Assembly: GCA_035726825.1 (NCBI GenBank)
Contig: JALNTX010000008.1
Span: forward strand, 1 to 64,000
Direction: 5' to 3'
DNA: 64,000 nucleotides
DNA from: Pseudocitrobacter sp913778145
Lineage (GTDB): Bacteria; Pseudomonadota; Gammaproteobacteria; Enterobacterales; Enterobacteriaceae
The notes under the pieces were generated by a model. It was not told where the DNA came from, did not search any database, and worked only from the letters and a program-made list of their open reading frames with translations. Shown piece by piece: positions 51,766 to 61,834 of this stretch (within the stretch, counting starts at the first letter, position 1; each line of letters begins with the position of its first letter). The position numbers were made by a program, and so were the translations under genes.

Positions 51766-52155
51766 ATGGCGGATAAAGAGCTTAAGTTTTTGGTTGTGGA
51801 TGACTTTTCCACCATGCGCCGCATCGTGCGTAACCTGCTTAAAGAACTGGGATTCAACAATGTCGAAGAAGCGGAAGACGGTGTTGATGCGCTGAATAAA
51901 TTGCAGGCGGGCGGTTTTGGATTTGTGATATCTGACTGGAACATGCCGAATATGGACGGGCTGGATCTGCTGAAAACGATTCGCGGCGATGGCGCAATGG
52001 CCGCGCTGCCGGTACTGATGGTGACTGCAGAAGCCAAAAAAGAGAATATTATCGCCGCCGCGCAGGCCGGTGCCAGCGGCTACGTGGTGAAGCCGTTTAC
52101 CGCCGCAACGCTGGAAGAAAAGCTGAATAAAATTTTCGAGAAGTTGGGCATGTGA
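51766..52155 (+). CDS. cheY: CheY, flagellar switch response regulator
   Basis: This 129-residue single-domain regulator has Asp12, Asp13, phospho-acceptor Asp57 (I-S-D-W-N-M-P), Thr87 (M-V-T-A-E-A) and Lys109 (V-V-K-P-F). Phosphorylated CheY binds FliM and causes clockwise rotation. SD AGGAG precedes ATG 51766. Confidence 0.97.
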   Translation: MADKELKFLVVDDFSTMRRIVRNLLKELGFNNVEEAEDGVDALNKLQAGGFGFVISDWNMPNMDGLDLLKTIRGDGAMAALPVLMVTAEAKKENIIAAAQAGASGYVVKPFTAATLEEKLNKIFEKLGM

Positions 52156-52165
52156 GGAAATGACG

Positions 52166-52810
52166 ATGATGCATCCCCTTATTAAGCCCGATGATGAACA
52201 CTCCGCCGCCGATATCATTGCGCGCATCGGCAGCCTGACCCGCATGCTGCGCGACAGCCTGCGCGAGCTGGGCCTCGATCAAGCCATTGCCGAAGCGGCG
52301 GAAGCGATCCCGGATGCCCGCGATCGTCTGGACTACGTCGTGCAAATGACCGCGCAGGCCGCCGAACGCGCGCTGAACAGCGTTGAAGCCTCGCAGCCTC
52401 ACCAGGATGCGCTTGAGAAAAACGCGAATGCGTTGAGTACGCGATGGGATGCGTGGTTTGACAACCCGATTGCGTTAGCAGACGCGCGCGAATTGGTTAC
52501 CGACACGCGTCAGTATCTGCGCGACGTGCCAGAGCACACTCGATTTACCAACGCCCAACTGTTGGAAATCATGATGGCGCAGGATTTCCAGGATCTCACC
52601 GGGCAGGTTATCAAGCGGATGATGGATGTTATCCAGGAGATTGAGCGTCAGCTGTTAATGGTGCTACTGGAAAATATGCCTGAACCTGCGTCACGCACTA
52701 AACGTGAGAATGAAAGCCTGCTCAACGGCCCGCAGGTTGACACATCAAAAGCGGGGGTTGTTGCAAGTCAGGATCAGGTTGACGATTTGCTGGACAGTTT
52801 AGGGTTCTGA
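52166..52810 (+). CDS. cheZ: CheZ, CheY-P phosphatase
   Basis: This 214-residue protein has the E. coli length. It has long helices with the catalytic Gln in A-Q-D-F-Q-D-L-T-G-Q and the C-terminal CheY-binding peptide D-Q-V-D-D-L-L-D-S-L-G-F. ATG 52166 (M-M-H-P) has better spacing from GAGG than ATG 52160. It ends the tar operon; flhB, its neighbour in E. coli, is displaced 5.3 kb. Confidence 0.95.
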   Translation: MMHPLIKPDDEHSAADIIARIGSLTRMLRDSLRELGLDQAIAEAAEAIPDARDRLDYVVQMTAQAAERALNSVEASQPHQDALEKNANALSTRWDAWFDNPIALADARELVTDTRQYLRDVPEHTRFTNAQLLEIMMAQDFQDLTGQVIKRMMDVIQEIERQLLMVLLENMPEPASRTKRENESLLNGPQVDTSKAGVVASQDQVDDLLDSLGF

Positions 52811-52813
52811 TTG

Positions 52814-52842
52814 ATGCCGGGGGCGCTTCGCTTACCCGGCGT
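52814..52842. repeat. single REP element after cheZ
   Basis: GATGCCGGGGGCGCTTCGC and TTACCCGGC form a REP-type palindrome 3 bp after the cheZ stop, probably a 3' end stabiliser and the left boundary of the inserted carbohydrate genes. Confidence 0.7.
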
Positions 52843-53076
52843 ACTTTCAGGTATGTCGGATAAAGCGAAGCTGCCATTCATAATCAACATCTCTCCTCTT
52901 TCCCCGAAATGACGCCAAGGTCACAGCGGCTTACGTCTGAGTGTCACTTCCCTATATAGACTTGTCATAATTAATGCGGTTAAATAGTCTTCAGCGCAAG
53001 ATTAGTTCATATTAATTGTATGCAACCTTATTCTTTATTAAAGCCAGAACTTGTCTTTAATAAAACGGGAGGGGAT

Positions 53077-53928
53077 ATGCGAATTTTACGGGATAGTGAA
53101 TTCTTTCTCTCTGAGCAACATACTTTTTGCCTTTTTTCAATGAATCATCAATTGATGGAAGGTGTGCACGGCCACGATTTCGACGAAATTGTTATTGTCC
53201 GCAACGGGAGCGGTTTTCATATCATCAATGATGAGGTGCGATTTATTTGTGCGGGCGACTTTTTTCTGGTGACGACAAATGACACGCACAGTTATGTCTC
53301 AACCAACAATCTTTCCGTAATTAATATTCTGGTGCGCCGTGTCAGAAGTTTTTATTTTTTACAGCAGATGGATCTGCTGTTGGAACGGGTGAAAGAAAAT
53401 TTATTACGACAAGACGAAATGACCTTAACCTTAGCGGTGCTGGAAGATATTTCTCGCTGGAGTCAGGAGATCATCTCGCGTAATGACAACGACTACGATG
53501 TGCTCTATTTTTCAACCATCGAAGCCGCATTTTTCAACATCATCAATGCGCTATGCCATTGTGGTCTACAGCCACGAGCGTTAAGCGCTGAAGAGAGAGG
53601 GCGGGCAAACGTGATTCGGACCCTCAAAACCAGCAGTCTGCGTCACCTGGACTGGAACGCGGTCAGTGATGAAAACGGGATTGCCAGACGCACACTTTTT
53701 CGTTTTATCAAGCGAATCACCGGGTATACACCGGTCAGGTTTCAGATGTTGTATCGATTATTGAAAGCACAGGAGATGCTACGTACCACGGATAAAACCG
53801 TGAGTGAAATTGCCGTACGCTGCGGTTTTATGAATGGTATTCGTTTAACAGAATCCTATAAGCGTTATTTTAATTATTCTCCCAGTCATGAACGGGAACT
53901 GCACTCACGTATTTTGACGATAATTTAA
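53077..53928 (+). CDS. AraC-family regulator, RhaS/RhaR-like, probable rhamnoside regulator
   Basis: This 283-residue protein has an N-terminal cupin sensor domain (H-G-H-D-F-D-E-I-V-I-V-R-N-G-S-G near residue 32) and a C-terminal double helix-turn-helix (about 185-280; S-E-I-A-V-R-C-G-F-M-N). The N-terminal pattern resembles the rhamnose regulators RhaR and RhaS. ATG 53077 is preceded by GGGAGGGG, better than the ATG at 53020. The gene precedes an MFS permease and an alpha-L-rhamnosidase on the same strand, so it probably activates them. Confidence 0.8.
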   Translation: MRILRDSEFFLSEQHTFCLFSMNHQLMEGVHGHDFDEIVIVRNGSGFHIINDEVRFICAGDFFLVTTNDTHSYVSTNNLSVINILVRRVRSFYFLQQMDLLLERVKENLLRQDEMTLTLAVLEDISRWSQEIISRNDNDYDVLYFSTIEAAFFNIINALCHCGLQPRALSAEERGRANVIRTLKTSSLRHLDWNAVSDENGIARRTLFRFIKRITGYTPVRFQMLYRLLKAQEMLRTTDKTVSEIAVRCGFMNGIRLTESYKRYFNYSPSHERELHSRILTII

Positions 53929-54017
53929 TTTAAGGTTAATAACAAAATCAAATATTTCACTCCCCGGTCGAGAGGCGTTGTTGTGTCTTCTGACTCGCTC
54001 TGAATTAAGGAATTGTT

Positions 54018-55313
54018 ATGTCAAAAAATAAAACACCTAACCCCTGGTATGTTGGGGTGGTGTCAGGAATGGCATCATATATAGATTCTGCGGCAATTGT
54101 ATCAAACGGCACCGCGCTGGTTATTTATCAAAAAACGATTGGTATTACCGCACTGGAAATCGGCATTCTCTCGGGCCTGTTAACCCTGAGTATTGCTGCC
54201 GGGGCATTTTGCGGTGGCCGACTGGGTGACCGTATCGGCCGACGTAATGTTTTTATCATCACGATGGCGATGATTTTGATCGGTACGCTGGCAATGGCCT
54301 TTGGCCTGAGCTTCCCATTCCTGGTTATCGGCACGTTGTTCGTCGGGCTGGCGACCGGGGCCGATTTACCGGTTTCCCTGGCGACCATTGCGGAAGCGGC
54401 GGATGACAACAATCGCGGCAAAATTATCGGCCTGTCTAACCTGCTGTGGCTGGTGGGGATTGGCGCGACGATGGGGATTTCCGCCATCGTGGGTGACTGG
54501 GGAAAGGTTGGTGCGCAAATTATGTATCTGCATGTCGGACTGGTCGCGCTGGTGCTGCTGGTTCTGCGTTGGTCAATCCCTGAATCGCCGTTGTGGCTGG
54601 TGGCGCGCGATGAGCTGCGTCGCGGCGTGGCAACCGTTCGCGCGCAGAAAAACGGCTGGCGCGATCTGCTGGATAAAAAATACCTCTGGCCGTTTCTGTC
54701 TCTGTGCGCGTTTTACACCTTTACCAACCTGGCGGCGAATACCGGCGGGCAGTTTGGGACCTATGTTGCAGTGAACGTGGTGGGTATTTCGGTCAGCACC
54801 AACTCGTTGTGGGGGCTGCTGATTCTGCCGGTTAGCGTGGCATCGGGCCTGATGTTTATGCGCATCGTTGATACCACAAAACGTATTCCGTTCTTTATCT
54901 TCGGCGCGGTGATGATGTCGGTCGGCTATTTCACGCCGGTGCTGCTCAACTTCTCTCCGCTCTCCTGGTTCTGCTGCCTGCTGTTCACCAATATCGGCAC
55001 GGGTTTTGCCTTTGAAGGGATCATGAAAGTGTGGGCGCAGGAGTCGTTTCCCACCATGCTGCGCGCCACCGCGCAGGGCGTCATCGTAGGCGTCGCGCGT
55101 CTGACCTGCGGCCTGCTGGCGTTTGTTACGCCGGTTCTGCTGACCGCCGGGCCAATCGTTCTTTACTGTCTGTTAACCGCGATAGTGGTGGCTGGGATGG
55201 TTATCGGCTGGCTGTGCTTCCACGGTAAACAGCGCAATGAATTCAATGACGAAGGCGAGATCGTCTCTTCGCAGACGTCAGCGGCGCACGGTGCCGTGAA
55301 TGTTCACAGTTAA
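54018..55313 (+). CDS. MFS permease, probable rhamnoside/oligosaccharide importer
   Basis: This 431-residue protein has twelve hydrophobic segments, with motif A G-G-R-L-G-D-R-I-G-R-R-N between TM2 and TM3 and P-E-S-P-L-W-L after TM6, a sugar-porter-type signature. SD AAGGAA precedes ATG 54018. The alpha-L-rhamnosidase gene starts 17 bp downstream. The co-transcribed enzyme lacks a signal peptide, so this permease likely imports the glycoside cleaved by it. The substrate is inferred from context only. Confidence 0.82.
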   Translation: MSKNKTPNPWYVGVVSGMASYIDSAAIVSNGTALVIYQKTIGITALEIGILSGLLTLSIAAGAFCGGRLGDRIGRRNVFIITMAMILIGTLAMAFGLSFPFLVIGTLFVGLATGADLPVSLATIAEAADDNNRGKIIGLSNLLWLVGIGATMGISAIVGDWGKVGAQIMYLHVGLVALVLLVLRWSIPESPLWLVARDELRRGVATVRAQKNGWRDLLDKKYLWPFLSLCAFYTFTNLAANTGGQFGTYVAVNVVGISVSTNSLWGLLILPVSVASGLMFMRIVDTTKRIPFFIFGAVMMSVGYFTPVLLNFSPLSWFCCLLFTNIGTGFAFEGIMKVWAQESFPTMLRATAQGVIVGVARLTCGLLAFVTPVLLTAGPIVLYCLLTAIVVAGMVIGWLCFHGKQRNEFNDEGEIVSSQTSAAHGAVNVHS

Positions 55314-55330
55314 TCATTAAGGGAATAATT

Positions 55331-57985
55331 ATGTTAGCGGTAGAAAGAATCACTTTAGAATATGAATCAACCCTGTCAGGCGTTGAGACGCTGCCGGTTT
55401 TGGGATGGATTATTAAAAGCGACCAGCGCAACGTAGAGCAAACCGCATGGCAGGTGCAGATAGCGCAGGGCGAGGATTTCACGACGTTGTGTTATGACAG
55501 CGGTGAGGTTCATAGCGCCGAGTCAGCGAATATTACGCTGCCTGCCTTGGCGTTAACGCCATCGGCTCACTACGTCGTGCGGGTCAAAATTCGCGATAAC
55601 CATGGCAATGACAGCGGCTGGAGCCCGACCGCGCGGTTTATCACCGGTTTACCGGCCGCGCAGTGGCAGGCTGCTTTTATTTCGGCGGAAACGCCCGCTG
55701 ATAAAGAGAATTCGAAAGGTACTCTACTGCGGCGCGAGTTTACGTTGCCGGAAGGCGAGATGGTATCGGCGGTGATCCACGCCAGCGCGCTGGGGCTGTA
55801 TCAGTTGTATCTTAACGGACAGCGCGTCGGCCAGGATGAGCTATCGCCTGGCTGGACCAGCTATCACCATCATCTTCGCTACCAAACCTATGATGTCACT
55901 TCGCTGCTGCAACCGGGCGAAAATGCGCTGGGCGCAATGGTTGGCGCGGGCTGGTACAAAGGCGATATGAGCTTTAACCGCTATCGTAACTATTATGGTG
56001 AACAAACGGCGTTTATCGGCCAGCTGGTGGTGCGCTATCGCGATGGCCGTGACGTGGTTATCGCCACCGATAATCAGTGGCAGGCATCCGATGCGCCGGT
56101 ATTATTTTCTGAACTTTATGATGGTGAAGTCTACGATGCACGCCTGGAGCAGGCGGGCTGGCATCAGCCTGGATTCACCGCGCCGTTATGGCGTGAAGTT
56201 ACATTCCCCGAGGCGGATAAATCGATACTGACGCCGCAAACGTCCTGCGCGGTACAGGCCATTGAATACCTGCGCCCGAAAGCGATAATCACGACGCCGC
56301 AGGGCGATACCGTGCTTGATTTCGGTCAGAACCTGAGCGGCTGGGTCGATTTCACCGTGCGCGGCGAGCGCGGGCAAAAAGTGGTGCTGCGCCATTTTGA
56401 AGTGCTGGACGCCGACGGTAACGTGTATCTCGACAACCTGCGCACGGCTAAACAGTGCGTTGAGTACACCCTGCGCGGCGGCGAAGATGAACACTATCAT
56501 CCGCATTTTACTTTTCAGGGTTTTCGCTACGTTCGCATCGACGCGTGGCCGGGAACGCCGGTATGTGATGACTTCCACGCGGTTGTTCTGCATTCCGCCA
56601 TGCAGCCTACCGGCTCGCTGGAAACCTCGCGGGGTGATCTTAACCAGCTGCATCACAACATTCTCTGGGGATTGAAAGGCAATTTTGTCGATGTGCCCAC
56701 CGACTGCCCGCAGCGTGATGAACGTTTGGGCTGGACCGGAGACGCGCAAATTTTCTGCCGCACCGCCAGCTACCTGATGCAGACGCGTAACTTCTTCAGC
56801 AAATGGCTGCTCGATCTGAAATACGATCAAACGGAAGAGGGCGGCGTGCCGCACGTGGTGCCGGATATTCTCACCGGGAAGTGCGATAACGACCGTTTTC
56901 TGTCGCACGGACGGACGCACTCCGCCGCAGCCTGGGCCGATGCGGCGGTGATAAATCCGTGGACGCTGTATCTGATGTATGGCGATAAAGCGATTCTGCG
57001 CCAGCAGTACGACAGCATGAAAGCGTGGGTCGATTTTATGCGCGCGCATGCGGTGGAGCATATGTGGAGCTATCGCCTGCAGTTTGGCGATTGGGTGGCG
57101 CTGGATGCGAAAGAGGGCAGCTATTTTGGCGCAACGCCGAACGAGCTGACCTGCATGGCCTACTACGCGCTGTCGACTAAACTCTTTGCGCGGGCGGCGC
57201 AGGCGCTGGGCAACGAGGCCGACTATGCAGAGTATTCTGCGCTGCACAATGCGATTGTCGCGCGCTTCCAGCAGGAGTTTTTCACCCCGACCGGGCGTCT
57301 GGCTGCGCGTACGCAAACGGCGCATATCCTCGCGCTCTATTTTGACCTTGTGCCTGCCGAGTTTCGCGAACGCACAGTTCAAACGCTGCTGCAATTGCTG
57401 GAAGAGAACGATGGACATCTGGTGACAGGCTTTGTCGGCACGCCGTACTTCTGTCACGCACTGAGCGAAAACGGCCAGACTCAGGCCGCCTGGCAACTGC
57501 TGCTGAAAGAGGACTTCCCCTCATGGCTTTACCAGGTTCATGCCGGGGCGACCACCATTTGGGAGCACTGGGATGGTATTAAGCCCGATGGCACCATGTG
57601 GAGCCCGGATATGAACTCCTTTAACCACTACGCGTATGGCGCGATTGGCGAATGGCTGTATCGCGCGGCGGCGGGCATCAACCCGGACGAAAGCGAACCG
57701 GGCTTTAAGCGTATTCATCTGCGTCCGCTGCCGGGGGGCGACCTTCGCTGGCTGAAGGCATCGTATCAATCAAACTACGGGGAAATTGGTGTTCACTGGC
57801 AGCGTGACGGCGAAAAAGCGCTGACGCTCTCGGTGGTTATTCCGCCGAATACCCGTGCGGATGTGGTGCTGGATGGCGCTGAGCGCGTGCTGCACGATGA
57901 CGGCGTTGTTTTCGCGGCTTGCGCCGATGGTATGCATGCGGCGCTCGGCTCTGGCCGTTATACCTTTACCTACCTGCTGGCGTAA
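55331..57985 (+). CDS. alpha-L-rhamnosidase, GH78, cytoplasmic
   Basis: This 884-residue protein has a fibronectin-like N-terminal domain (to about 110), beta-sandwich domains (about 130-420; Y-L-N-G-Q-R-V-G), an (alpha/alpha)6 catalytic domain with D-C-P-Q-R-D-E-R-L-G-W-T-G-D that includes the acid/base region, and I-W-E-H-W-D with the second catalytic glutamate, then a C-terminal beta domain. It removes terminal L-rhamnose from plant glycosides or pectin oligosaccharides. There is no signal peptide, so substrates must be imported. Codon use resembles its neighbours. Confidence 0.92.
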   Translation: MLAVERITLEYESTLSGVETLPVLGWIIKSDQRNVEQTAWQVQIAQGEDFTTLCYDSGEVHSAESANITLPALALTPSAHYVVRVKIRDNHGNDSGWSPTARFITGLPAAQWQAAFISAETPADKENSKGTLLRREFTLPEGEMVSAVIHASALGLYQLYLNGQRVGQDELSPGWTSYHHHLRYQTYDVTSLLQPGENALGAMVGAGWYKGDMSFNRYRNYYGEQTAFIGQLVVRYRDGRDVVIATDNQWQASDAPVLFSELYDGEVYDARLEQAGWHQPGFTAPLWREVTFPEADKSILTPQTSCAVQAIEYLRPKAIITTPQGDTVLDFGQNLSGWVDFTVRGERGQKVVLRHFEVLDADGNVYLDNLRTAKQCVEYTLRGGEDEHYHPHFTFQGFRYVRIDAWPGTPVCDDFHAVVLHSAMQPTGSLETSRGDLNQLHHNILWGLKGNFVDVPTDCPQRDERLGWTGDAQIFCRTASYLMQTRNFFSKWLLDLKYDQTEEGGVPHVVPDILTGKCDNDRFLSHGRTHSAAAWADAAVINPWTLYLMYGDKAILRQQYDSMKAWVDFMRAHAVEHMWSYRLQFGDWVALDAKEGSYFGATPNELTCMAYYALSTKLFARAAQALGNEADYAEYSALHNAIVARFQQEFFTPTGRLAARTQTAHILALYFDLVPAEFRERTVQTLLQLLEENDGHLVTGFVGTPYFCHALSENGQTQAAWQLLLKEDFPSWLYQVHAGATTIWEHWDGIKPDGTMWSPDMNSFNHYAYGAIGEWLYRAAAGINPDESEPGFKRIHLRPLPGGDLRWLKASYQSNYGEIGVHWQRDGEKALTLSVVIPPNTRADVVLDGAERVLHDDGVVFAACADGMHAALGSGRYTFTYLLA

Positions 57986-57997
57986 CGCCCGTGGCCT

Positions 57998-58021
57998 AAA
58001 CGGGGGAGTTCCCCCCGTTTT
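57998..58021 (+). terminator. terminator after the rhamnosidase gene
   Basis: AAACGGGGG pairs with CCCCCGTTT around a short loop and ends in TTTT, 13 bp after the stop. It insulates flhB, which begins 75 bp further on. Confidence 0.85.
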
Positions 58022-58095
58022 ACGCCGCTTTTCCTCCGATTGTTCTTTTCCCCTCGCGTAATAATGACCGTGGATGAGTCTGCGAGAGCCACCGC

Positions 58096-59244
58096 GTGTC
58101 AGAAGAAAACGACGATAAAACAGAAGACCCCACACCCCAACGGTTAGAGAAAGCCAGGGAAGAGGGGCAAATTCCGCGTTCCCGCGAATTAACCTCGCTG
58201 CTGATCCTGCTGGTGGGCGTCTGCGTCATCTGGCTTGGCGGAGAGTCGCTCGCCCGACGTTTAGCCAGCTTGCTCTCCTCTGGCCTGCGATTTGACCACT
58301 CGATTATCAACGATCCGAATCTCATTCTGGGGCAGATAATCCTGCTGCTGAAAGAGGCGATGCTGGCGCTGATGCCGCTGATTGTTGGCGTGGTGGTGGT
58401 GGCGCTGGTGGCCCCGGTAATGCTCGGCGGGCTGGTGTTCAGTACCAAATCGCTGGCGTTTAAGCTCGATAAACTTAACCCGCTGCCGGGCATTAAGCGC
58501 ATGTTCTCGGCGCAAACGGCGGCGGAACTGATGAAAGCGGTGATGAAATCGCTGCTGATGGGCAGCATGGCCGGGCTGTTTTTGTGGCTGCACTGGCCGG
58601 ACATGATGCGGCTTATCAGTGAATCCCCGATGGTGGCGATGGGCAACGCACTGAATATGGTTGGTTTTTGCGCCCTTCTGGTGGTACTGGCGATTATCCC
58701 GATGGTGGGATTTGACGTCTTCTGGCAGATCTACAGCCACCTGAAAAAACTGCGCATGTCGCGCCAGGACATTCGCGATGAATTTAAGCAGAGCGAAGGC
58801 GACCCGCACGTGAAAGGGCGCATTCGCCAGATGCAGCGCGCGGCGGCGCGCAGACGCATGATGGCGGACGTCCCGAAAGCGGACGTTATCGTCAATAACC
58901 CAACCCACTATTCGGTGGCATTGCAGTATGACGAAAACAAAATGAGCGCCCCGCGCGTGGTGGCAAAAGGCGCCGGGCTGGTGGCGCTGCGCATTCGTGA
59001 ACTGGGCGAAGAAAACCGCGTACCGATGCTGGAAGCCCCGCCGCTGGCGCGTGCGCTGTATCGTCACGCGGAAGTGGGGCAGCAAATTCCCGGCCAGCTG
59101 TATGCCGCGGTGGCGGAAGTGCTTGCCTGGGTATGGCAGCTAAAACGCTGGCGTCTGGCGGGCGGAACGCCGCCGAAAAAACCTGAAAACCTGCCGGTGC
59201 CCGAGGCGCTGGATTTTTTGAATGAGAAGGACTCTGATGGCTAA
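58096..59244 (+). CDS. flhB: FlhB, flagellar type III export switch protein
   Basis: This 382-residue protein has four membrane helices in the N-terminal half and a cytoplasmic FlhBC domain with the self-cleaving N-P-T-H (Asn268-Pro269) that switches export from rod/hook to filament substrates. The start is GTG 58096 (V-S-E-E-N-D-D-K). It overlaps flhA by 8 bp. The native short upstream region is retained despite the inserted genes. Confidence 0.96.
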   Translation: MSEENDDKTEDPTPQRLEKAREEGQIPRSRELTSLLILLVGVCVIWLGGESLARRLASLLSSGLRFDHSIINDPNLILGQIILLLKEAMLALMPLIVGVVVVALVAPVMLGGLVFSTKSLAFKLDKLNPLPGIKRMFSAQTAAELMKAVMKSLLMGSMAGLFLWLHWPDMMRLISESPMVAMGNALNMVGFCALLVVLAIIPMVGFDVFWQIYSHLKKLRMSRQDIRDEFKQSEGDPHVKGRIRQMQRAAARRRMMADVPKADVIVNNPTHYSVALQYDENKMSAPRVVAKGAGLVALRIRELGEENRVPMLEAPPLARALYRHAEVGQQIPGQLYAAVAEVLAWVWQLKRWRLAGGTPPKKPENLPVPEALDFLNEKDSDG

Positions 59245-61315
59245 TCTGGCTGCAATGCTGCGTCTTCCCGACAATTTTAAATCGACCCAGTGGCAGGTTC
59301 TCGCCGGGCCGGTGTTGATCCTGCTGATTTTGTCGATGATGGTGCTGCCGCTACCGGCATTTGTTCTCGACCTGCTGTTTACCTTCAACATCGCCCTGTC
59401 GATTATGGTACTGCTGGTGGCGATGTTCACCCAGCGGACGCTGGAATTTGCCGCATTCCCAACCATTCTGCTGTTCACGACGCTGCTGCGTCTGGCGCTT
59501 AACGTGGCATCAACCCGTATCATCCTCATGGAAGGGCATACCGGCGGCGCGGCGGCGGGAAAGGTGGTGGAAGCCTTCGGTCACTTCCTGGTCGGCGGTA
59601 ACTTTGCTATTGGTATCGTGGTGTTCATCATCCTGGTGATTATCAACTTTATGGTAATCACCAAAGGTGCCGGGCGTATTGCCGAAGTGGGCGCGCGCTT
59701 TGTGCTGGACGGCATGCCCGGTAAGCAGATGGCGATCGATGCGGATCTCAATGCCGGGATCATCGGCGAAGACGAGGCCAAAAAGCGCCGTACTGAAGTG
59801 ACGCAGGAGGCCGATTTTTACGGCTCGATGGACGGCGCGAGTAAGTTTGTGCGCGGCGATGCCATCGCCGGGATCCTGATTATGGTCATTAACATCATCG
59901 GTGGCCTGCTGGTTGGGGTATTGCAGCATGGGCTGCCGATGGGCAAAGCGGCGGAATCGTACACGCTGCTAACTATCGGTGACGGCCTGGTGGCGCAGAT
60001 CCCGGCGCTGGTTATCTCTACCGCCGCGGGGGTGATTGTTACCCGCGTCAGCACCGAGCAGGATGTGGGTCAGCAGATGGTCGGCCAGCTGTTCAGTAAC
60101 CCACGCGTGATGATGCTCAGTGCCGCCGTGCTGGGCCTGCTTGGGCTAGTGCCGGGGATGCCAAACTTTGTCTTCCTGCTGTTTACCGCCGCGCTGCTCG
60201 GGCTCGCCTGGTGGCTGCGCGGGCGCGAAATGAAAACCCCGGAACCGACTCCGCAAACCAAACCCGTGGAAAATACGCAGGCGGTCGAGGCTACCTGGAA
60301 TGATGTTCAACTGGAAGACACGCTGGGCATGGAGGTCGGCTATCGCTTGATCCCGATGGTGGATTTCCAGCAGGACGGCGAACTGCTGGGGCGTATTCGC
60401 AGTATTCGTAAAAAATTCGCTCAGGAAATGGGCTTCCTGCCGCCGGTGGTGCACATTCGCGACAATATGGATCTGCCACCTGCGCGCTATCGCATTTTGC
60501 TCAAAGGCGTAGAGATTGGCAGCGGTGAAGCCTATCCGGGGCGCTGGCTGGCGATTAACCCCGGCACGGCGGCAGGTACGCTGCCTGGCGAGGTGACGGT
60601 CGATCCGGCGTTCGGGCTGGCGGCGATTTGGATTGAGAATGCCTTAAAAGAGCAGGCGCAAATTCAGGGCTTTACGGTGGTGGAAGCCAGTACAGTTGTC
60701 GCCACGCATCTTAACCATTTGATAAGCCAACACTCTGCGGAGCTGTTTGGGCGTCAGGAAGCGCAGCAACTGCTGGATCGCGTCACTCAGGAGATGCCAA
60801 AACTGACGGAGGATCTGGTGCCGGGCGTTGTGACGCTCACTACGCTGCATAAAGTGCTGCAAAATCTGCTTGATGAGAAAGTGCCGATTCGCGATATGCG
60901 CACCATTCTGGAGACGCTGGCGGAACACGCGCCCGTGCAGCACGATCCGAATGAACTGACGGCGGTGGTGCGCGTGGCGCTGGGCCGGGCCATCACTCAG
61001 CGCTGGTTCCCTGGCAGCGATGAAGTGCAGGTGATTGGCCTGGATGCGCCGCTGGAACGATTGTTGTTGCAGGCCTTGCAGAGCGGAGGCGGGCTGGAGC
61101 CGGGGCTGGCGGACCGATTACTGGCGCAAACCCAGGAGGCGCTGGCGCGTCAGGAGATGCTCGGCGCGCCGCCGGTACTGCTGGTGAATCATGCGTTGCG
61201 TCCGCTGTTGTCGCGCTTCTTACGCCGCAGCCTGCCGCAACTGGTGGTGCTCTCCAGCCTGGAACTTTCGGACAACCGTAACATCCGCATGACCGCGACG
61301 ATTGGCGGTAAATAA
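59237..61315 (+). CDS. flhA: FlhA, flagellar export gate protein
   Basis: This 692-residue protein has the E. coli length. It has eight membrane helices with the FHIPEP region (L-L-R-L-A-L-N-V-A-S-T-R; G-R-I-A-E-V-G-A-R-F-V-L-D-G-M-P-G-K-Q) and a large cytoplasmic domain that forms the nonameric ring and receives chaperone-substrate complexes such as FliS-FliC. ATG 59237 aligns with E. coli (M-x-N-L-A-A-M-L-R). Confidence 0.97.
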   Translation: MANLAAMLRLPDNFKSTQWQVLAGPVLILLILSMMVLPLPAFVLDLLFTFNIALSIMVLLVAMFTQRTLEFAAFPTILLFTTLLRLALNVASTRIILMEGHTGGAAAGKVVEAFGHFLVGGNFAIGIVVFIILVIINFMVITKGAGRIAEVGARFVLDGMPGKQMAIDADLNAGIIGEDEAKKRRTEVTQEADFYGSMDGASKFVRGDAIAGILIMVINIIGGLLVGVLQHGLPMGKAAESYTLLTIGDGLVAQIPALVISTAAGVIVTRVSTEQDVGQQMVGQLFSNPRVMMLSAAVLGLLGLVPGMPNFVFLLFTAALLGLAWWLRGREMKTPEPTPQTKPVENTQAVEATWNDVQLEDTLGMEVGYRLIPMVDFQQDGELLGRIRSIRKKFAQEMGFLPPVVHIRDNMDLPPARYRILLKGVEIGSGEAYPGRWLAINPGTAAGTLPGEVTVDPAFGLAAIWIENALKEQAQIQGFTVVEASTVVATHLNHLISQHSAELFGRQEAQQLLDRVTQEMPKLTEDLVPGVVTLTTLHKVLQNLLDEKVPIRDMRTILETLAEHAPVQHDPNELTAVVRVALGRAITQRWFPGSDEVQVIGLDAPLERLLLQALQSGGGLEPGLADRLLAQTQEALARQEMLGAPPVLLVNHALRPLLSRFLRRSLPQLVVLSSLELSDNRNIRMTATIGGK

Positions 61316-61707
61316 TGATGAAGTATTTGCTGTTATTGTGTTTGCCCCTCACCGTCCACGCGGCGGGAGAGGGTGCGTGGCAGGCCAGCCGCGCGGGGAT
61401 GACACTGAATTATCGCGGTGAGGCGGCGTCTTCTCTCCCACTGAGTGCGACTGGGCCGGTTGCGGGCAAAATGACGCTGGTCGCGTGGCGCTACGAGCTT
61501 ATTGGCCCGACGCCTGCCGGGTTACAAACACGTTTATGTTCCTCTGTACGCTGTGTTGAGCTGGACGGACAGAGCGGAACGACGCGCGCGTTCGGCAACG
61601 AGCCTACCCTGGAATCTTTGCGTTTTATCTGGCAAGTCCCGGGGGGCGGCAGGCTGATTCCGGCGTTGAAAATACGCCGCTATGAAGTGATTGTGAATTA
61701 CCGCTAG
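61315..61707 (+). CDS. flhE: FlhE, periplasmic flagellar protein
   Basis: This 130-residue protein has a signal peptide (M-M-K-Y-L-L-L-L-C-L-P-L-T-V-H-A) and an all-beta mature domain with two cysteines (C-S-S-V-R-C) likely disulfide bonded. In Salmonella FlhE limits proton leakage through the export apparatus. Its ATG overlaps the flhA stop by one base. In E. coli argS follows; here carbohydrate genes do. Confidence 0.92.
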   Translation: MMKYLLLLCLPLTVHAAGEGAWQASRAGMTLNYRGEAASSLPLSATGPVAGKMTLVAWRYELIGPTPAGLQTRLCSSVRCVELDGQSGTTRAFGNEPTLESLRFIWQVPGGGRLIPALKIRRYEVIVNYR

Positions 61708-61834
61708 CTGTACTTTCTTTCGCCGGATGCCGCGCTAATATGCAGCGCGCTTCGCATTTCTGGTCCCTTCTTTTGATTGAAAAGAAACGTTGTTTTATAA
61801 ATCAGTGAAGCACGTGCCACCACTCTTTGCGTTT

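Noticed and set aside
56186..57496. 436-codon minus-strand frame inside the rhamnosidase gene
   Set aside because: It is a GC-rich antisense shadow with Arg/His-rich composition, whereas the plus frame has clear GH78 motifs.
58261..59085. 274-codon minus-strand frame inside flhB
   Set aside because: His/Arg/Gln-rich antisense shadow; flhB is intact and conserved.
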